57,145 bases of DNA. Source: Pleurocapsales cyanobacterium LEGE 10410. Its GTDB lineage: Bacteria > Cyanobacteriota > Cyanobacteriia > Cyanobacteriales > Xenococcaceae. The notes beneath the pieces are model-generated. The model did no database searches and was not told the origin of the DNA. It saw nothing but the letters and a program-made list of their open reading frames with translations. Each line of letters begins with the position of its first letter. Position 1 is the first letter of the stretch. Of the stretch, positions 30,102 to 39,048 are shown piece after piece. A program made the translations under genes and the position numbers. The DNA lies in contig JADEXJ010000017.1 of assembly GCA_015207195.1 (NCBI GenBank), positions 11-57,155 on the forward strand. Reading direction: 5' to 3'.

Positions 30102-30127
30102 ATTAAAAGCTTTATTGACTCAAAGAT

Positions 30128-30973
30128 CTACAGCTGATTTTCCAAACTATCTCTAGTAGTGCAGCGAGTATAACCATTCCAGGTAGTCAAATCTGATGCG
30201 GGAAAGCTTAAAATAGCCGATCGCGCCTCTTCGCTTAAGCCTTTGGCGAAACTGAAGTCAGCCCCAGCTATGTTTTGAATATGTTCCAAGTTTGCCCCAG
30301 TCAGATCCGCAGCCCGAAGATCGACACCTCCAAGTTCGGTATTGCCCAAACGAGCATTGCGCAAACTAGCTCCTGTCATAATGGCTTTTTGCAGATTCGC
30401 CCCGCTAAAAGAAACATCATCTAAGATAGCCCCCGTGAAATCTGTCCCACTGAGATAAGCACCCATCATTTTTGCCCCTGTCAAATCCACTCCTCGTAGA
30501 TTGGCGGTATTGAGGAAAGCTCCGTTAAGTTTGGCTTTTGGACCTACCGCACCCGAACCTTGATAGTCAAATCCTTCAGGAAAAACGGTGTCGTGATCGT
30601 AAATAGTCAGCTGAAACTGTGTATCTTGCAAAATAGCATCGCTCAAGTTGACCTGACGTAAATCCGCACGACTCAAATACGCTCCTGTTAAATCTGCTCC
30701 CGTTAAATTCGCTCCTGTCAAATTTGCTCCTCTTAAGTCGGCACCGCGAAGATTTGCTCCTGTTAGATTCACGCCCACCAGCTCGGCATTGGTTAAAATA
30801 CTCTGGGAAAAATCGACCTGTTCTAGATTGGCGTTGTTAAGAGCGATCGCATAAAGATCGAGATTGCTATAGTCAGCATTAGCTAAACTCTCACCCAAAT
30901 TGAGCTTGGCAGTAATATTGGCAGCAGCAAGAGATTTATTACTGGATGCAGTAGTAGGCATAGCTTGAACCAT
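30128..30973 (-). CDS. Pentapeptide-repeat protein
   Basis: A right-handed quadrilateral beta-helix protein built from A(D/N)LXX repeats. Two blocks occur: about residues 27-110 (NLTGANLRGADLRGANLTG) and about 145-235 (NLRGVDLTGAKMMGAYLSG), separated by the loop IYDHDTVFPEGFDYQGSG often seen in cyanobacterial members. Starts at ATG 30973 or 30961; a TTG at 30979 is less likely. About 280 residues and no clear signal peptide. Function cannot be inferred; such proteins are abundant in cyanobacteria. It is 89 bases after the DUF1499 gene on the same strand. Confidence 0.92.
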   Translation of the reverse strand: MVQAMPTTASSNKSLAAANITAKLNLGESLANADYSNLDLYAIALNNANLEQVDFSQSILTNAELVGVNLTGANLRGADLRGANLTGANLTGADLTGAYLSRADLRQVNLSDAILQDTQFQLTIYDHDTVFPEGFDYQGSGAVGPKAKLNGAFLNTANLRGVDLTGAKMMGAYLSGTDFTGAILDDVSFSGANLQKAIMTGASLRNARLGNTELGGVDLRAADLTGANLEHIQNIAGADFSFAKGLSEEARSAILSFPASDLTTWNGYTRCTTRDSLENQL

Positions 30974-31062
30974 GAACAATTGTTTGGTACGTGTAATAAA
31001 AAAGGGTCAAGCTAACTTAACCCTAGTAATTCTTATGATTTATTTTCTAATATTTGGTCGGT

Positions 31063-31440
31063 TTATTGGAGTTTGCTTCTAATTTCTTCAACTCGCTTGC
31101 GATTGACTCCCAAGTCCGATTTTCCCAGGCGTGAAGCAGAACGCACTTGAACTACACCTGCGCCAGGGTCAAGATAAAACTCGACATCATCTACATAACC
31201 CATTAGCTTGCTTTTAAATTCTGCATAAAGATAATTATCTGTTTCTTCAATGATGGTAGTTCTGTCCATGCTCTCTACCACCTGTTTGATTTCAGCAATA
31301 GACTTGGCAGGTAATGGTTCGATCTTTGACTGAGTATTATCGCTTTGACTATTGACGCAGTTAGGAGTTCCTGGACAAGCAGCTAACTTACCGTCTGTTA
31401 CTCCTAAATTGCTCGGTCTTTCACCTGTAAAGTTAAACAT
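31063..31440 (-). CDS. DUF1499 family protein
   Basis: A 125-residue protein of a widespread family of unknown function. Characteristic features: the N-terminal LAACPGTPNCVNSQSD with a cysteine pair, and the C-terminal YLYAEFKSKLMGYVDDVEFYLDPGAGVVQVRSASRLGKSDLGVNRKRVE, whose RSASRxGxSDxGxNRxR end is the family signature. No signal peptide is evident. It precedes the pentapeptide gene on the same strand. Confidence 0.93.
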   Translation of the reverse strand: MFNFTGERPSNLGVTDGKLAACPGTPNCVNSQSDNTQSKIEPLPAKSIAEIKQVVESMDRTTIIEETDNYLYAEFKSKLMGYVDDVEFYLDPGAGVVQVRSASRLGKSDLGVNRKRVEEIRSKLQ

Positions 31441-31610
31441 TTTGTTACAATTTTCTGTTAAAACTTGATTATGCTTGAGTTTGGATTATCTCATATTCGC
31501 CATTGTGGTGAAATATCTTGGAAGTTGAATCAATCATAAAGATATCTCTTACCAGACAATCAGAGCGATCGCAGATCAACAATACTTAAACTACCTCCGC
31601 TAAATCAAGG

Positions 31611-31770
31611 ATGAGCTACAAACTTGATGTCGAATTACTTTAAGAATTAGAACCATACCGCAGTGCCATTGAAGCTACGATCAAGCCTTAGATCAGATGG
31701 CGATAACATTAGCTAATCTTAATGCTTAATTTGTAAACAGTTTTACAGAATACCAGAAAAAAATAAGGCA
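31611..31770 (+). pseudogene. Possible decayed small gene
   Basis: Starting at an ATG at 31611 the frame reads SYKLDVELL, then a stop, then ELEPYRSAIEATIKP; after a one-base shift it reads LDQMAITLANLNA, a stop, then FVNSFTEYQKK. The recurring protein-like composition suggests a small gene with two stops and one frameshift. I do not recognise a family, and chance cannot be excluded. Confidence 0.25.
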
Positions 31771-31881
31771 TTAATGAGGAAAGTCCGAGTTCAATCGTGA
31801 CCAAAAACAAATAGTTGGCTGTATATTTCGCTTGTTTGAAAATTAAGGTTTAAAGACTAAACCCCATCCAGTTTGAGTGTT

Positions 31882-31939
31882 CTACGGGATAGCGTGATGT
31901 AACCATAAAGGGTATATCCGCAGATATATCCTTTAGGAC
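31882..31939. repeat. Dispersed repeat shared (inverted) with 20984-21017
   Basis: CTACGGGATA (31882-31891) and ATATATCCTTTAGGAC (31924-31939) are exact reverse complements of segments at 21008-21017 and 20984-20999. The spacer is 32 bases here and 8 bases there. A variant, ATATACTTTAGGAC, follows shortly after (about 31950-31963), so the unit may be partly duplicated. Confidence 0.6.
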
Positions 31940-32398
31940 CAGGGCATAACATATACTTTAGGACACCTTCGGTCAAGGGAATCCCTGTGGATAAGTGAAT
32001 ACATACGGCGAATCGTCGCCTTTGTTTAGGATAGAGCTTCGCATATGAGATATGTTGAGGTTTTCTCAGCTTATACAACCAGGCTGTTGAAACCTGGCGG
32101 ACAACTCACGGGCTTAAATCGAATAGCAAGTATGTCTTGCCATTTAACTTGCTTCGTTGCCGATTCAAAAACTACGGTTTTCTATGTAGAGGGGGTTTAT
32201 AAGCCGTGAACAAAGTTGCAAAAACAAGTCGCCATAGTCTTGGTACTTAACATCAAAAAATTATCAAAAGAAATAAGTCGAAGGATTTTGTTGGTTTAAA
32301 CATTTTGCAGTGTGTTTAGCTTAGATTTGACCAACGGTCAGAGATTGATTCTACTAACTCCCACTCCCATAAGAGCAAAATTAAAAATTATTAAACTA

Positions 32399-32695
32399 AT
32401 GAATCAAGAGCAAATTTCTGAGAATCGAGCTAAAGAGTATTTAGATTTGGGAATGAATAAGTATTTTGGAAAGGATTATCAGGGTGCAATTGAAGACTTT
32501 AACCAAGCGTTAAATCTCAATCCTGATGATGCTGATGCTTATGGGAATCTTTGTGTGGTTCGCTATCGAATCGGCGAAAAACGCCAAGCCCTCGAAGACT
32601 CTAAACGTGCTGCCGTTCTTTATTTAAAGCAAGGAAAAATTAAGCAACATCAGTATGCTCTCCAGATGCAAAACAACCTGGCTTTAAGCGTGTAA
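32399..32695 (+). CDS. Tetratricopeptide-repeat protein
   Basis: A 98-residue protein from the ATG at 32399 (MNQEQISENRAKEYLDLGMNKY). Two TPR units are visible: YLDLGMNKYFGKDYQGAIEDFNQALNLNPDD and AYGNLCVVRYRIGEKRQALEDSKRAAVLYLKQG, with conserved Gly/Tyr/Ala/Pro positions. TPRs form helical scaffolds for protein contacts. A GTG at 32312 would lengthen the protein but adds non-TPR sequence. Stand-alone gene on the plus strand after the long repeat-bearing gap; partner unknown. Confidence 0.88.
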   Translation: MNQEQISENRAKEYLDLGMNKYFGKDYQGAIEDFNQALNLNPDDADAYGNLCVVRYRIGEKRQALEDSKRAAVLYLKQGKIKQHQYALQMQNNLALSV

Positions 32696-32842
32696 TTTGT
32701 AATCAAACCAATCTATCTTTAGGATCAGGAGCAAATCAAGTGACCCTGCCCTTGAAGAACAGGGCAGGTATCGTCCGTCACAGATTAGGCAGAATCCGCC
32801 GATTCAAAAGCCAGCGATCGCACTTTTAAAACAAAATTAATA

Positions 32843-33649
32843 TTAATTAGGATCAATTTGAGGAACTCGCCCGATAGTATTTCCCTGAATCGACTGGGCT
32901 GTTTTTAGGGGAGATGCCGACTCAACTGGTGCTTTTGCCTGCTTCCCTATGGGAGGAATTTCTAATAAATCTCGCGCCCCCGTCACCCCTTGACCGATAA
33001 ATAGCAGCAAGGCAAAGCAATTGAGAATTATATGAATATTGCGTAAGGTGTTAGTGCGATCGCGATAAATATCGTCCAAGATGGCAATGGAAAAGATCAT
33101 CAGCAAAGACACTGCTATTCCATAATAGTGGTGTGACCAATACCATTGATCTGCCAGTCGCCAGACTCCCTCTTGTTCGCCAATAATCACCAAACCCATT
33201 CCCGTCATCGTGGCGAAGATACCGCGCCATAATTTGGCTTTAGCCTGTAGCAATAAGACTAACGAAGCAATGGTGGCGACAAACATTAAGATAATTAGAA
33301 TTGCTCTGGGATTGTTGTTTTCCCAAAGGTTGGCTTTAATAAAGCTTTTATAAACGATCGAGTAGGCTAAGGCAATCAAAGATACTACAACTACACTAGT
33401 AGCCAGCCAGCGTCCAACCTTTACGTGTTCTCGTCCCACTACCGCAGGAATCTTGCTTTTGCTATTTTTATCTGCTAAACGACGCTGACGAGTTTGCCAA
33501 GCAAAATAAGACACAATACCTACCATAGGAAAGACAAAGGCTACTACCAGTGCAGGATGAATCAGAGCTACTAAATCTTCACTGCCCAAATTGCTAAAGG
33601 CTAAAGGTAAAGGTTGATGTTTGATCGAAGTCCAGGGATTGATATTCAT
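32843..33649 (-). CDS. DUF4079 family membrane protein
   Basis: Integral membrane protein from ATG 33649 (MNINPWTSIKHQPLPLAF), about 268 residues with roughly six membrane segments (for example LVVAFVFPMVGIVSYFAW and AILIILMFVATIASLVLLL). Histidines in IHPALVV, WSHHYYG and RNIHIILN lie in or near membrane segments, consistent with the cytochrome b561-like pattern of DUF4079 proteins, though haem binding is only an inference. A TTG seven codons upstream is an alternative start. It is divergent from the O-antigen-ligase-like gene. Confidence 0.85.
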   Translation of the reverse strand: MNINPWTSIKHQPLPLAFSNLGSEDLVALIHPALVVAFVFPMVGIVSYFAWQTRQRRLADKNSKSKIPAVVGREHVKVGRWLATSVVVVSLIALAYSIVYKSFIKANLWENNNPRAILIILMFVATIASLVLLLQAKAKLWRGIFATMTGMGLVIIGEQEGVWRLADQWYWSHHYYGIAVSLLMIFSIAILDDIYRDRTNTLRNIHIILNCFALLLFIGQGVTGARDLLEIPPIGKQAKAPVESASPLKTAQSIQGNTIGRVPQIDPN

Positions 33650-34010
33650 AATGTTGGTTTTTTCCCTCAATTTAGAGATATCTCTACTTCTGAGTAAGTT
33701 AAGGGATATTTATGAAAATAAACTTAATTTTTTTAATTTATAAGATGCGCCAGCAATCATGCAGTAAAGCTGCTGACACTTTCTCAAATGAGCTGATGGC
33801 TATCTTAGGCTGCCACACTGCATCTGGTTTAAAATTCATGGTGTGTAGCCAAGCAACTCAACTAACGCTATTTTTTCTATATTTTTATTAAAAAATATTA
33901 TAAAGATACCAATGGTCAATCGTTTTTCCACTCTTAAAGAGCAAAAATCGGAGTAGATTGAGTCAGTTCAGTTATTGAGCTTGAACAATAATCAAATTGT
34001 TTTAAACTTT
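33650..34010. other. Divergent intergenic region
   Basis: About 360 bases between DUF4079 (minus) and the ligase-like gene (plus), AT-rich with an A/T-dense part at 33860-33900. Two outward promoters are expected. I saw no hairpin, repeat or small ORF that I would defend. Confidence 0.5.
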
Positions 34011-35300
34011 ATGGATAGTGTTTACATAGCAGAATCAAACCAGAGCAACACCCTAAATTTTCTTGAATTTACTTTTTCCATTCTTTCTTTGGTTCACATA
34101 TCCCAAGCTATTGTCCCGCTTATTTTGACTGGAGGTGCTAATGAAGGTGATGGCGTAGATCTTAGTTCCTTAGACCTATCGCTCAACGCCAAAATATCGC
34201 TTCTAATCTATTTTGTAACTTTTATTCTCCTAGCAATGCGATGGAAGAAAGTTTTAGAAACACTCTTGAGCAACAAACTGCTATTGCTCTTTATGGCAAT
34301 TATTTGTTCCTCTTATTTCTGGTCAATCGATCCAGACAAGACTTTTCGTTACAGCGTCTATGCCCTTGGCACTACTGGCTTTGGACTGTATTTAGCAACT
34401 CGATATACTTTGCGCCAACAGATGAATCTACTTTGTTGGACTTATGGATTGTTGTTGATTTTGAGCTTTTTGTTTGCGATAGGTATTCCTCAATATGGCA
34501 TCATGGCTGGAGTTCATGAAGGGGCTTTACGAGGGGTATTTACTCATAAAAACCTATTTGGAGCATTTATGGCTCCTGGGGGAGTCGTCTTTTTTCTCAA
34601 TGCTGTTCGGGGCGAAAGGTATAGTTGGGTTTACTGGGGACTACTAGCTCTCAACTGTGCAGCAATAATCATGTCTCGTTCGGCAACGGCGATCGCAACT
34701 TTTGCCCTAATGTTGATCCTGTGTCTAATTTACCGTGTTTTTAGATGGCGGTATGAGGTGATGGTTTCGGCAGTGTTAGCCTTGACTCTAATCGGCTTTG
34801 TTGCTCTGATTTTTGTCACTGGATATATTGGTTCTGATTCTCTATTTACCTCGGTGGGCAAAGATGCAACTTTGTCTGGGAGAACAGTTATCTGGCAATA
34901 TGTTTGGGATCAGATCCAGCTCAAACCTTGGTTGGGTTACGGTTTGTCGGCGTTTTGGAATGGCTACGATGGTCCTTCGGGATATGTGCAGTTTGCCATG
35001 AGAGTATCTGTAATCTATGCCCACAATGGCTTTCTTGATATTTGGCTGTCTTTGGGATTAATCGGCTTGGTCGTCTTTGTTTTGAGCTTTTTGAGTGCTA
35101 CGGTTCAGTCTCTGGGATTATTAAGAAAAACTAACACCCCCGAAGGGTTTTGGCCTCTTTTATTTTTGACCTATGTTTTGCTATCAAATTTGACTGAGGG
35201 GACGATATCTAGCATGAATAGTTCTTTCTGGGCGTTGTATACGGCAATATCTTATTCTCTGGTTATGGCGAAAAAGAACGACTATACAGTCGATCGGTGA
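34011..35300 (+). CDS. O-antigen ligase / ExoQ-like polysaccharide polymerase
   Basis: A polytopic membrane protein (about 429 residues from the ATG at 34011; a TTG at 33975 is the alternative) with 10-12 membrane segments. The long loop and motif near residues 280-320 (GRTVIWQYVWDQIQLKPWLGYGLSAFW, then YAHNGFLDIWLSLGLIGLVVFV) is typical of the Wzy_C domain that polymerises or ligates polysaccharides. ThKNLFGAF at about residue 173 (FTHKNLFGAFMAPGG) is the usual periplasmic motif. Likely acts in cell-surface polysaccharide synthesis, as may gmd/fcl, but no glycosyltransferase lies beside it. Confidence 0.92.
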   Translation: MDSVYIAESNQSNTLNFLEFTFSILSLVHISQAIVPLILTGGANEGDGVDLSSLDLSLNAKISLLIYFVTFILLAMRWKKVLETLLSNKLLLLFMAIICSSYFWSIDPDKTFRYSVYALGTTGFGLYLATRYTLRQQMNLLCWTYGLLLILSFLFAIGIPQYGIMAGVHEGALRGVFTHKNLFGAFMAPGGVVFFLNAVRGERYSWVYWGLLALNCAAIIMSRSATAIATFALMLILCLIYRVFRWRYEVMVSAVLALTLIGFVALIFVTGYIGSDSLFTSVGKDATLSGRTVIWQYVWDQIQLKPWLGYGLSAFWNGYDGPSGYVQFAMRVSVIYAHNGFLDIWLSLGLIGLVVFVLSFLSATVQSLGLLRKTNTPEGFWPLLFLTYVLLSNLTEGTISSMNSSFWALYTAISYSLVMAKKNDYTVDR

Positions 35301-35357
35301 TTTACGATTAGGGATGTCAAGAGCCAAGCAAAACCTTGTCTTACCAAGAGCAAAAAA

Positions 35358-36194
35358 TTAAGTTTGATTGGCTTTAATAAACTGTTGCAAACTCCAGAAA
35401 TATTGTTGACCTCCAACCAGATGTAAATTGTTGTGGTTGGCTTCGGGAATAATCACGAGCTGTTTTGGTTCGGGTGCGATCGCAAATAATTCTTGAGCCA
35501 TAGAAACAGGAATAATTTCATCGGCATTGCCATGAAAGATCAATACTGGTGTCTGTAAAGATTTTATTTTAGTAATGGAATCAAAATGCTGGGTTAGAAT
35601 CCAGCTCAAAGGAAAAATTTGTAACCACCCATCTAAATCTGCCAGATCTTTAATTGAGGTAAAAGTTCCCTCCACTATTAAACCTGCCATTTCGGGATGT
35701 TGAGACGCTAACTCGATGGCAACTGCTCCTCCCAAAGAATGACCATAGACAAATATATTTTGGGGTTTTAGACGAAGTTCAGCAGTTAAATATGTCCAAG
35801 CTGCGATCGCATCTTCATAGACTCTGGCTTCATTGGGAAATGTCGGGCTGCTTTTGCCATAACCCCGATAATCAATTAGTAGTATCGATACTTCCAAAGA
35901 GTGAAAGATTGCTGCAATCTCAGTCAGATCGCCATTATTACTACCATTGCCATGAAAATATAATAGGGTTGGTGCTGCAACCGACGAAGAAGGAATCCAC
36001 CAGCCATGAATTTTTTCTCGACCCACATCAAGCCAAACGTCTTGATAAACTAAATTATGTTCTTCAGGTGTAGATCTAATTAAATGATGGGGAAAAAATA
36101 TTAATTTAGTTTGTCCCCAACGCAACATCAGACAAATAGTAATATAGAGCGTTGCTGAAATACCTAGAATAATTAAACTAAATTTTTGAAGCAT
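35358..36194 (-). CDS. Alpha/beta hydrolase, membrane-anchored
   Basis: A 278-residue hydrolase starting with a hydrophobic segment (SLIILGISATLYITICLMLRW) that may anchor it. The fold is clear: LLYFHGNGSNNGD (oxyanion region), VYGHSLGGAVAIELA with the nucleophile Ser, FHGNADEIIPVSMAQ with the acid and EANHNNLHLVGG with the His. It resembles the BEM46/abhydrolase-12 group. Substrate unknown. It converges with the ligase gene and is divergent from the TspO gene across 166 bases. Confidence 0.92.
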   Translation of the reverse strand: MLQKFSLIILGISATLYITICLMLRWGQTKLIFFPHHLIRSTPEEHNLVYQDVWLDVGREKIHGWWIPSSSVAAPTLLYFHGNGSNNGDLTEIAAIFHSLEVSILLIDYRGYGKSSPTFPNEARVYEDAIAAWTYLTAELRLKPQNIFVYGHSLGGAVAIELASQHPEMAGLIVEGTFTSIKDLADLDGWLQIFPLSWILTQHFDSITKIKSLQTPVLIFHGNADEIIPVSMAQELFAIAPEPKQLVIIPEANHNNLHLVGGQQYFWSLQQFIKANQT

Positions 36195-36360
36195 CGATTA
36201 ACTTGGCTAATCAGTTGGTATTGAAGATCTGGTTCGATATGATAACTATTTATTTTTAGTCATGTAACCCCGTTGGGAAATTTTGGTTTTTACAATCGAG
36301 AGTGTTTAAAATAAAATAGCTCTGCTATCACTAATCAAAATAGTAAAAAAATCTTAGTCT

Positions 36361-37158
36361 ATGCGCGATCGCCAGGGGAGAAATCGTAAACCAATCACTA
36401 TTAGACAAATACTAACCTTAATTGCCATTCTTGCTGCTTTTGGTACGAACATTTGGGCTAATATCGATCCCCCCAATGGCTTAAATATTGGTGAGATTTC
36501 CCAGCAGATTTTTCCCGATGTTCTCATAACACCTGCTAATTATGCTTTTGCCATTTGGGGTTTGATCTATCTTGGTGTAATTAGCTTGGCTGTTTACCAG
36601 ATTTTACCCGCCCAAAGCAACAATCTTTTATTACAACAAATTGGCTACAAGCTGGCGATCGCTTCTATGGCGCAGGTTGTTTGGGTATTCTGTTTTTTAT
36701 ATCGACAATATGCCCTGTCGTTTTTGGCGATGTTAGGAATACTTTTGCCCCTAATCGCTGCCTATTGGCGTTTGCCTTTCAAGCGTCATATTTCCCGATG
36801 GGATCGGTGGTTGATTCGCACTCCAATTAGTATTTATTTAGCCTGGATTAGCGTGGCGACGATAGTTAATGGCGCAACTGTTTTAGAATCTTGGCAGTGG
36901 AACGGCTGGGGAATTGGTGCAGCAGTATGGACGGTAATCATGTTGTTGCTAGCTGGCTTTATTACTCATCTGGTTACCCTGCCTCGGCTAGATTTTGCTT
37001 ATGCTGGCGTTTTTGTTTGGGCATCGATCGCGATCGCCATTAAAAATTCTGACATTGTACTTATTTCAGGTACAGCAATTGGTCTGAGTATCGCTTTGAT
37101 CGTACTACTGATCTCTTTTAGTTTTTATGCTCCCAGCCATCGCAATCTGGAAAATTAA
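36361..37158 (+). CDS. TspO/MBR-related tryptophan-rich membrane protein
   Basis: A 265-residue membrane protein with about seven hydrophobic segments, longer than the five-helix core. The segment PDVLITPANYAFAIWGLIYLGVISLAVYQ and further Trp-rich stretches (LESWQWNGWGIGAAVWTVIMLL) suggest the tryptophan-rich sensory protein group. TspO proteins bind tetrapyrroles and affect stress responses. The assignment to the superfamily is fair; a specific function is not supported. Confidence 0.75.
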   Translation: MRDRQGRNRKPITIRQILTLIAILAAFGTNIWANIDPPNGLNIGEISQQIFPDVLITPANYAFAIWGLIYLGVISLAVYQILPAQSNNLLLQQIGYKLAIASMAQVVWVFCFLYRQYALSFLAMLGILLPLIAAYWRLPFKRHISRWDRWLIRTPISIYLAWISVATIVNGATVLESWQWNGWGIGAAVWTVIMLLLAGFITHLVTLPRLDFAYAGVFVWASIAIAIKNSDIVLISGTAIGLSIALIVLLISFSFYAPSHRNLEN

Positions 37159-37255
37159 GTAGGTAGGCACAATAATTTATCACACCCAAACATCTTGTTT
37201 CTTCCCTATCTCCTCAAGCTGACCAATTATTTTCTATTTAATTACTCCCACCTAC

Positions 37256-37321
37256 TTAGTTAGGTTCGTAGCCATGGGCTTTAAGCTGTTTGAAGTTGAG
37301 CAAAGCCAAAAATAGCTTCAT
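37256..37321 (-). CDS. Tiny overlapping ORF, 21 aa (doubtful)
   Basis: An ATG at 37321-37319 overlaps the TGA stop of the flavoprotein gene (ATGA, 37321-37318) and opens a frame of 21 codons ending with TAA at 37258-37256, MKLFLALLNFKQLKAHGYEPN. Such a stop/start overlap is typical of translational coupling. It could be a remnant of a downstream gene or simply chance. A 9-bp inverted repeat, TAAGTAGGT at 37156-37164 and ACCTACTTA at 37250-37258, brackets the region between the two convergent stops. Confidence 0.25.
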   Translation of the reverse strand: MKLFLALLNFKQLKAHGYEPN

Positions 37322-38448
37322 TTGAGATCGACAAACTGTTGCATAAACTGGCGATCGATGTAGTCTTTGAGCCACCAAAAAAGTTTGGATCGCCAACCAA
37401 AAGAACCCCATGAGGCGATCGCCCGTCGATCCCCCGTACCGATTAAAGCCAGATACTTGCTTTGGGGAATATATGCCTGTAGGGGCTGATCTGTAAGCAT
37501 ACTCCGCCAGTTATTTACCAGAGGTTGTCCCTGGCGCACGGCAAAAACTCCCGCCTTGGGTCGCTGATAGTTGCTCATAGTGGCAATATCTCCCGCAGCA
37601 AAAATATGGGGATGGGAGACAGACTGTAGAGTATCTTTGACTAAAATAAAGCCTCGCTCGTCAGTAGCTAGCCCAGACTTGGCGATCCATTTGGGTGCAG
37701 TAGCTTGAGTGACCCAAAAAACATAGTTGCACTCAATATTCAATCCCGATTCGCATTTTAGGCGACTGGCACAAACTTCGATAACTTTTTGTGATAAATG
37801 TAGATTAATGCCCCGTTGCCAAATTATTTTCTCCAGCTTCTGACTCACCCAATCGTTATGGTGGGCAAGAAGTCGTTCACCACGATGAATCAAATGGATT
37901 TGTAGAGTATTCTTTTGGCGATTTTGGCGAACTTTTTGAAGACAAGTCTGCATATTTAAAGCCAACTCCACCCCACCCGCACCACCACCGACAACGGCAA
38001 TCGATAAATGACTTTCAGGATCGGATGCTGCCGATTGCTTGAGTTTATACCAAGCATCGAGAAATTCGGGAACGGGCTTGGCAGGGATAGCATATTCTGA
38101 CGCACCAGGGACGGTAATGGTCTGGGGAGTGCTGCCAATATCGAGAGATAAATAATCAAACTCAATTTGATGGCGATCGCCGATAACTCGATTACGGTCG
38201 AGATCGAGACTGATTGCTCGATCGATAACCAATTTTGCTCCAGCAAATCTTGCCAATCTAGTTAGATCGATATGGGTTTGAGCATAACTATAAAAACCCG
38301 CTACATGACCAGGTAGCATCCCTGAATAGGGCGTTTGTTCTACATTACTAATCAAAGTCAAATCTACATCTGGCAAGGGATTCAAGCCCCAAGACCTCAG
38401 GGCGATCGCATGGGAATGACCACCACCAATTAATACCAATTTTTTCAT
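37318..38448 (-). CDS. SelD-associated-type FAD/NAD-linked oxidoreductase
   Basis: A 376-residue flavoprotein of the NDH-2-like disulfide-oxidoreductase group. It has LVLIGGGHSHAIALRSWG at the N-terminus (FAD site), TPYSGMLPGHVAGFY and IDLTRLARFAGAKL, which are typical of the family that is usually fused to or paired with selenide, water dikinase (SelD). The second nucleotide site is AVVGGGAGGVELALNMQ, and FAAGDIATM is the FAD-binding end motif. Here it is a stand-alone protein with no SelD domain. Its quinone or selenium role is not shown. Confidence 0.88.
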   Translation of the reverse strand: MKKLVLIGGGHSHAIALRSWGLNPLPDVDLTLISNVEQTPYSGMLPGHVAGFYSYAQTHIDLTRLARFAGAKLVIDRAISLDLDRNRVIGDRHQIEFDYLSLDIGSTPQTITVPGASEYAIPAKPVPEFLDAWYKLKQSAASDPESHLSIAVVGGGAGGVELALNMQTCLQKVRQNRQKNTLQIHLIHRGERLLAHHNDWVSQKLEKIIWQRGINLHLSQKVIEVCASRLKCESGLNIECNYVFWVTQATAPKWIAKSGLATDERGFILVKDTLQSVSHPHIFAAGDIATMSNYQRPKAGVFAVRQGQPLVNNWRSMLTDQPLQAYIPQSKYLALIGTGDRRAIASWGSFGWRSKLFWWLKDYIDRQFMQQFVDLK

Positions 38449-39048
38449 TAATAAGTCTTGTTTGCTACTCCAAACTCCCAGCTTTTAAATCTTCAAGCCA
38501 ATAAGTTTCGAGGTTCTGCTTACATTTTTGTCAACCAAGCTAGAAAAAAATCAACCAAAACTGCATATAAATGCTTACACAAAACTATGTATATAGTAAC
38601 CGCTAGTTGAATTTCTTTAAACAACGCAAACAATTATGCAGTGTTTGTTCATCTAGCCAACAATTTTGGTTTGCTGACAAGACTTGGAAAGTCAAGTTTG
38701 CCTAAATCATATAGTGAGTAGATTTGGCGAAAGCTAAACCAAACCAACACAACCAAAATCATCAAATTCAAACTGTTATTTTGTTGCATTTTTTGACGTA
38801 ATTTAATACTGGTATGAAGCAGCTCACCAACAAGTTCAAATTATTCATCATAACTTTACATAAGTTGCAGCACATCACTTATTTCTCAGTTAGAATACGT
38901 ACATAATACTTACAAGTTACAAAAAGCATTTACATTTCGTAAAATAGTGTTTCTTAACGCCTGGAATCAAACTATCTGCCAAAGGTTGCTTAAGGTCTAT
39001 TTTTCAATGCCTAAAAAACTATCAGAACTAACTTCTATCTAAGAATTC
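38449..39048. other. Intergenic region before fabD-like gene, 600 bp
   Basis: A long AT-rich non-coding stretch between two divergent genes. It contains repeated short words of the kind CTTACA/TTTACAT/ACTTACAAGTTAC (about 38520-38930). No ORF, tRNA or strong hairpin was recognised. The fabD-like gene probably has a long leader or a regulated promoter here. Confidence 0.5.

Larger units (their letters stand above)
31441..32398. other. Long intergenic region with repeat and decayed sequence
   Basis: The longest non-coding stretch of the window, between DUF1499 (minus) and the TPR gene (plus). It holds a possible decayed reading frame (31611-31770) and a dispersed repeat (31882-31939) that also occurs inverted near 21 kb. 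A 73-codon minus-strand frame at 31857-32078 overlaps the repeat and is not convincing. TGACC and GGTCA around 32326-32339 form a small palindrome before the TPR gene. No tRNA or known RNA was recognised. Confidence 0.6.

Noticed and set aside
31776-31787. GAGGAAAGTCCG, a core word of RNase P RNA
   Set aside because: The surrounding sequence lacks the other conserved RNase P parts (the ACAGAAA segment and the loop with GGTAAGAGCGCACC), so this is a chance match.
31857-32078. 73-codon minus-strand reading frame
   Set aside because: It overlaps the dispersed repeat, has no family-like features and unusual composition; treated as non-coding.
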